This document shows positions 57,772 to 61,785 of a stretch of 61,785 nt of DNA, one piece after another. Both the position numbers and the translations under genes were made by a program. Below the pieces are notes generated by a model that was given only the letters and a program-made list of their open reading frames with translations, ran no database searches and was not told the origin of the DNA. How positions within the stretch are numbered: the stretch's first letter is position 1; each line of letters begins with the position of its first letter. This stretch comes from Microbacterium ureisolvens (GTDB taxonomy: Bacteria > Actinomycetota > Actinomycetes > Actinomycetales > Microbacteriaceae): NCBI RefSeq assembly GCF_015278315.1, contig NZ_JADIJE010000017.1:1-61785 (forward strand). Direction: 5' to 3'.

Positions 57772-59219
57772 ATCCGCACCAACCCAGACAGCGCTGTGAC
57801 AGTCAACGGGCGGGTCGTCCCGCTCGCCGGCACGGTGGCGCACGCCTCCGCGCTGGACTGGCTGCGGGGCATCGGGCTGACCGGCGCGAAGGAAGGCTGC
57901 GCCGAAGGCGAGTGCGGCGCGTGCGCCGTGCTCGTCGCCCAGACCGACTCCGAGGGCGGGAGCGTCTGGACCGCGGTCAACGCCTGCCTCGTGCCCGCCC
58001 ACGCGCTCGACGGCCAGGAGGTCCTCACCGCGGAGGGACTCGGGTCGCCCGAAGCGCTGCATCCCGTCCAGGAGAAGCTCGCCGCCGCGGGCGGCTCCCA
58101 ATGCGGGTACTGCACGCCGGGCTTCGCGTGCGCGATGGCGGCGGAGTTCTACCGCCCCGGCCGCGCGGCCCAGGAGGCGACGCCGGAGTGCGGGCCGAAC
58201 GGCTTCGACCTGCACGCGATCGGCGGCAACCTGTGCCGGTGCACCGGCTACCGCCCCATCCGCGACGCGGCGTTCGCGCTCGGGATGCCGCAGGACGACG
58301 ATCCGCTGCGCCGACGGTCGAGCGCCCCGGCCCCCGCGCCCGTGGCGACCGACGTGAGCGACGGCACCGGCCGCTTCGTGCGACCCGAGACGCTCGAGGA
58401 GGCGCTGGAGCTGCTGCGCGACGAGCCCGACGCCGTCGCCGTGGCGGGCTCCACCGACTGGGGCGTCGACGTCAACCTGCGCGCCGCCCGCGCACCCCTC
58501 GTCATCGCGATCGACCGCCTCGCGGAACTGCGCACGCTCGAGGAGGTCGAGGACGCACTCGAGATCGGGGCCGCGCTGTCGCTCAGCGAGCTCGAGCAGC
58601 GCGGCGGCCGGCGGGTGCCGCTCCTGGGCGAGCTGATGCCGAGCTTCGCCTCGCGCCTCATCCGCAACCGCGCCACCCTCGGAGGCGCCCTGGGCACGGC
58701 CTCGCCCATCGGTGACGCCGCGCCGGTGCTCCTGGCGCTGGGCGCGCGCGTCGTGCTGGTCTCGGCCGACGACGGCGAGCGCGACGTCGACCTCGCCGAG
58801 TACTTCACCGGCTACCGCGCCACGGTGCGCCGTCATGACGAGCTCATCCGCTCGATCCGGATTCCGGTCGCCGCGCCCGATGTCACGGGGCTGCACAAGG
58901 TGACCAAGCGGCGCTTCGACGACATCTCGTCGGTCGCCGTCGCCGTCGCGCTCGATCTCGACGCCGGGGTCATCCGTTCCGCGAGGGTCGGACTGGGCGG
59001 AGTCGCCGCGACCCCGATCCGCGCGTTCGCCACCGAGGTGTTCCTCGTCGACCGCCCCTGGACGGCGGAGACGGCGGCTGCGGCATCCGTCGTCCTCGAA
59101 CGCGAGGGGTCGCCGATCGACGACCACCGCGCGAGCGCCGCGTACCGCGCCCGCATGCTCGGCACCGCGCTGCCGGCGCTGTTCGCCGCCGGCGGCGAGG
59201 AGCGGGAGGAGGCGACGGC

Positions 59220-59223
<4 letters not shown>
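57772..59223 (+). CDS. xdhA: Xanthine dehydrogenase family, iron-sulfur/FAD subunit
   Basis: Electron-transfer subunit of a molybdenum hydroxylase: two [2Fe-2S] sites (CAEGECGAC...NAC and CGYCTPGF...CRCTGYRP) and an FAD domain (from about residue 190; VAGSTDWGVDVN, LGGALGTASPIGDA). The first conventional start is GTG57796 (475 residues, no Shine-Dalgarno). The promoter at 57738-57765 instead places the leaderless start at an in-frame ATC (57772), adding IRTNPDSA. Overlaps xdhB by 4 nt (ATGA). A purine substrate is likely but relatives oxidise other heterocycles. Confidence 0.9.

Positions 59224-61785
<2,562 letters not shown>

Overview
The window is high-GC (about 70%) actinobacterial chromosome, most like a Microbacterium or close Microbacteriaceae relative. 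The evidence is codon and gene content, the very frequent GGATGCC/GGCATCC words, and a TANNNT box lying 5-8 nt before the start codon of about twenty genes, which is the signature of leaderless transcripts. There are no rRNA or tRNA genes, no transposases, no phage genes and no CRISPR array. About sixty genes are recognisable; one (xdhB) runs off the right edge.

Region 1 (1-18.3 kb) looks like a catabolic island for plant-derived methoxylated and galloylated aromatics. A leftward livG-livF-livH-livM-substrate-binding-protein ABC importer faces a tetrahydrofolate-dependent aromatic O-demethylase of the LigM/DesA family, an IclR regulator and a DUF1932-type dehydrogenase. A secreted tannase/feruloyl-esterase-family protein follows. 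A second IclR and a very LigM-like O-demethylase read leftward, opposite a rightward operon of 4-oxalomesaconate hydratase (galB), CHA aldolase (galC), oxalomesaconate tautomerase (galD) and a type I (VOC-fold) extradiol dioxygenase. A MetE-C-terminal-like methyltransferase closes the region. The genes fit one route: tannin or syringate is converted to gallate by the esterase and two demethylations, the ring is cleaved directly to 4-oxalomesaconate, and GalD/GalB/GalC give pyruvate and oxaloacetate. Methyl groups would leave as methyl-THF towards methionine. The unusual point is that the only ring-cleaving candidate is a type I extradiol enzyme, not the LigB-type enzyme known for gallate.

Region 2 (18.5-31.5 kb) holds a beta-lactamase-fold protein without its catalytic Ser/Lys, an M13 metallopeptidase, a MATE exporter, and an acyl-ACP-reductase-like protein translationally coupled to an NDH-2-like flavoprotein. 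A SpoU methyltransferase follows, then a manganese set (mntH with two palindromic boxes, mntR, a VIT/CCC1 family protein), an SDR and a NagD-like phosphatase. A seven-copy tandem array of about 85 bp separates mntR from the VIT gene.

Region 3 (31.5-51.5 kb) is mixed housekeeping and regulation: AKR facing a MocR regulator, a YdeI-like protein, an ECF41 sigma factor with its carboxymuconolactone-decarboxylase partner and a near-consensus ECF41 promoter, pyrE, xthA, reductases, an HxlR/VOC operon, an MpaB-like oxygenase, a NarL-type two-component system, an FMN reductase, an ABC-2 exporter, an OsmC-ACT-ArsR operon, a phosphotransferase and a fatty-acid desaturase. Several intergenic gaps carry short dispersed repeats.

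Region 4 (51.5-61.8 kb) contains cspA with an in-frame upstream reading frame, a compact acyl-CoA dehydrogenase / PIG-L-methyltransferase fusion / glycosyltransferase operon, a glucose-6-phosphate dehydrogenase, a VOC protein, and xdhA-xdhB. Reading out of frame at the xdhB 3' end is a 33-codon RNase D fragment.
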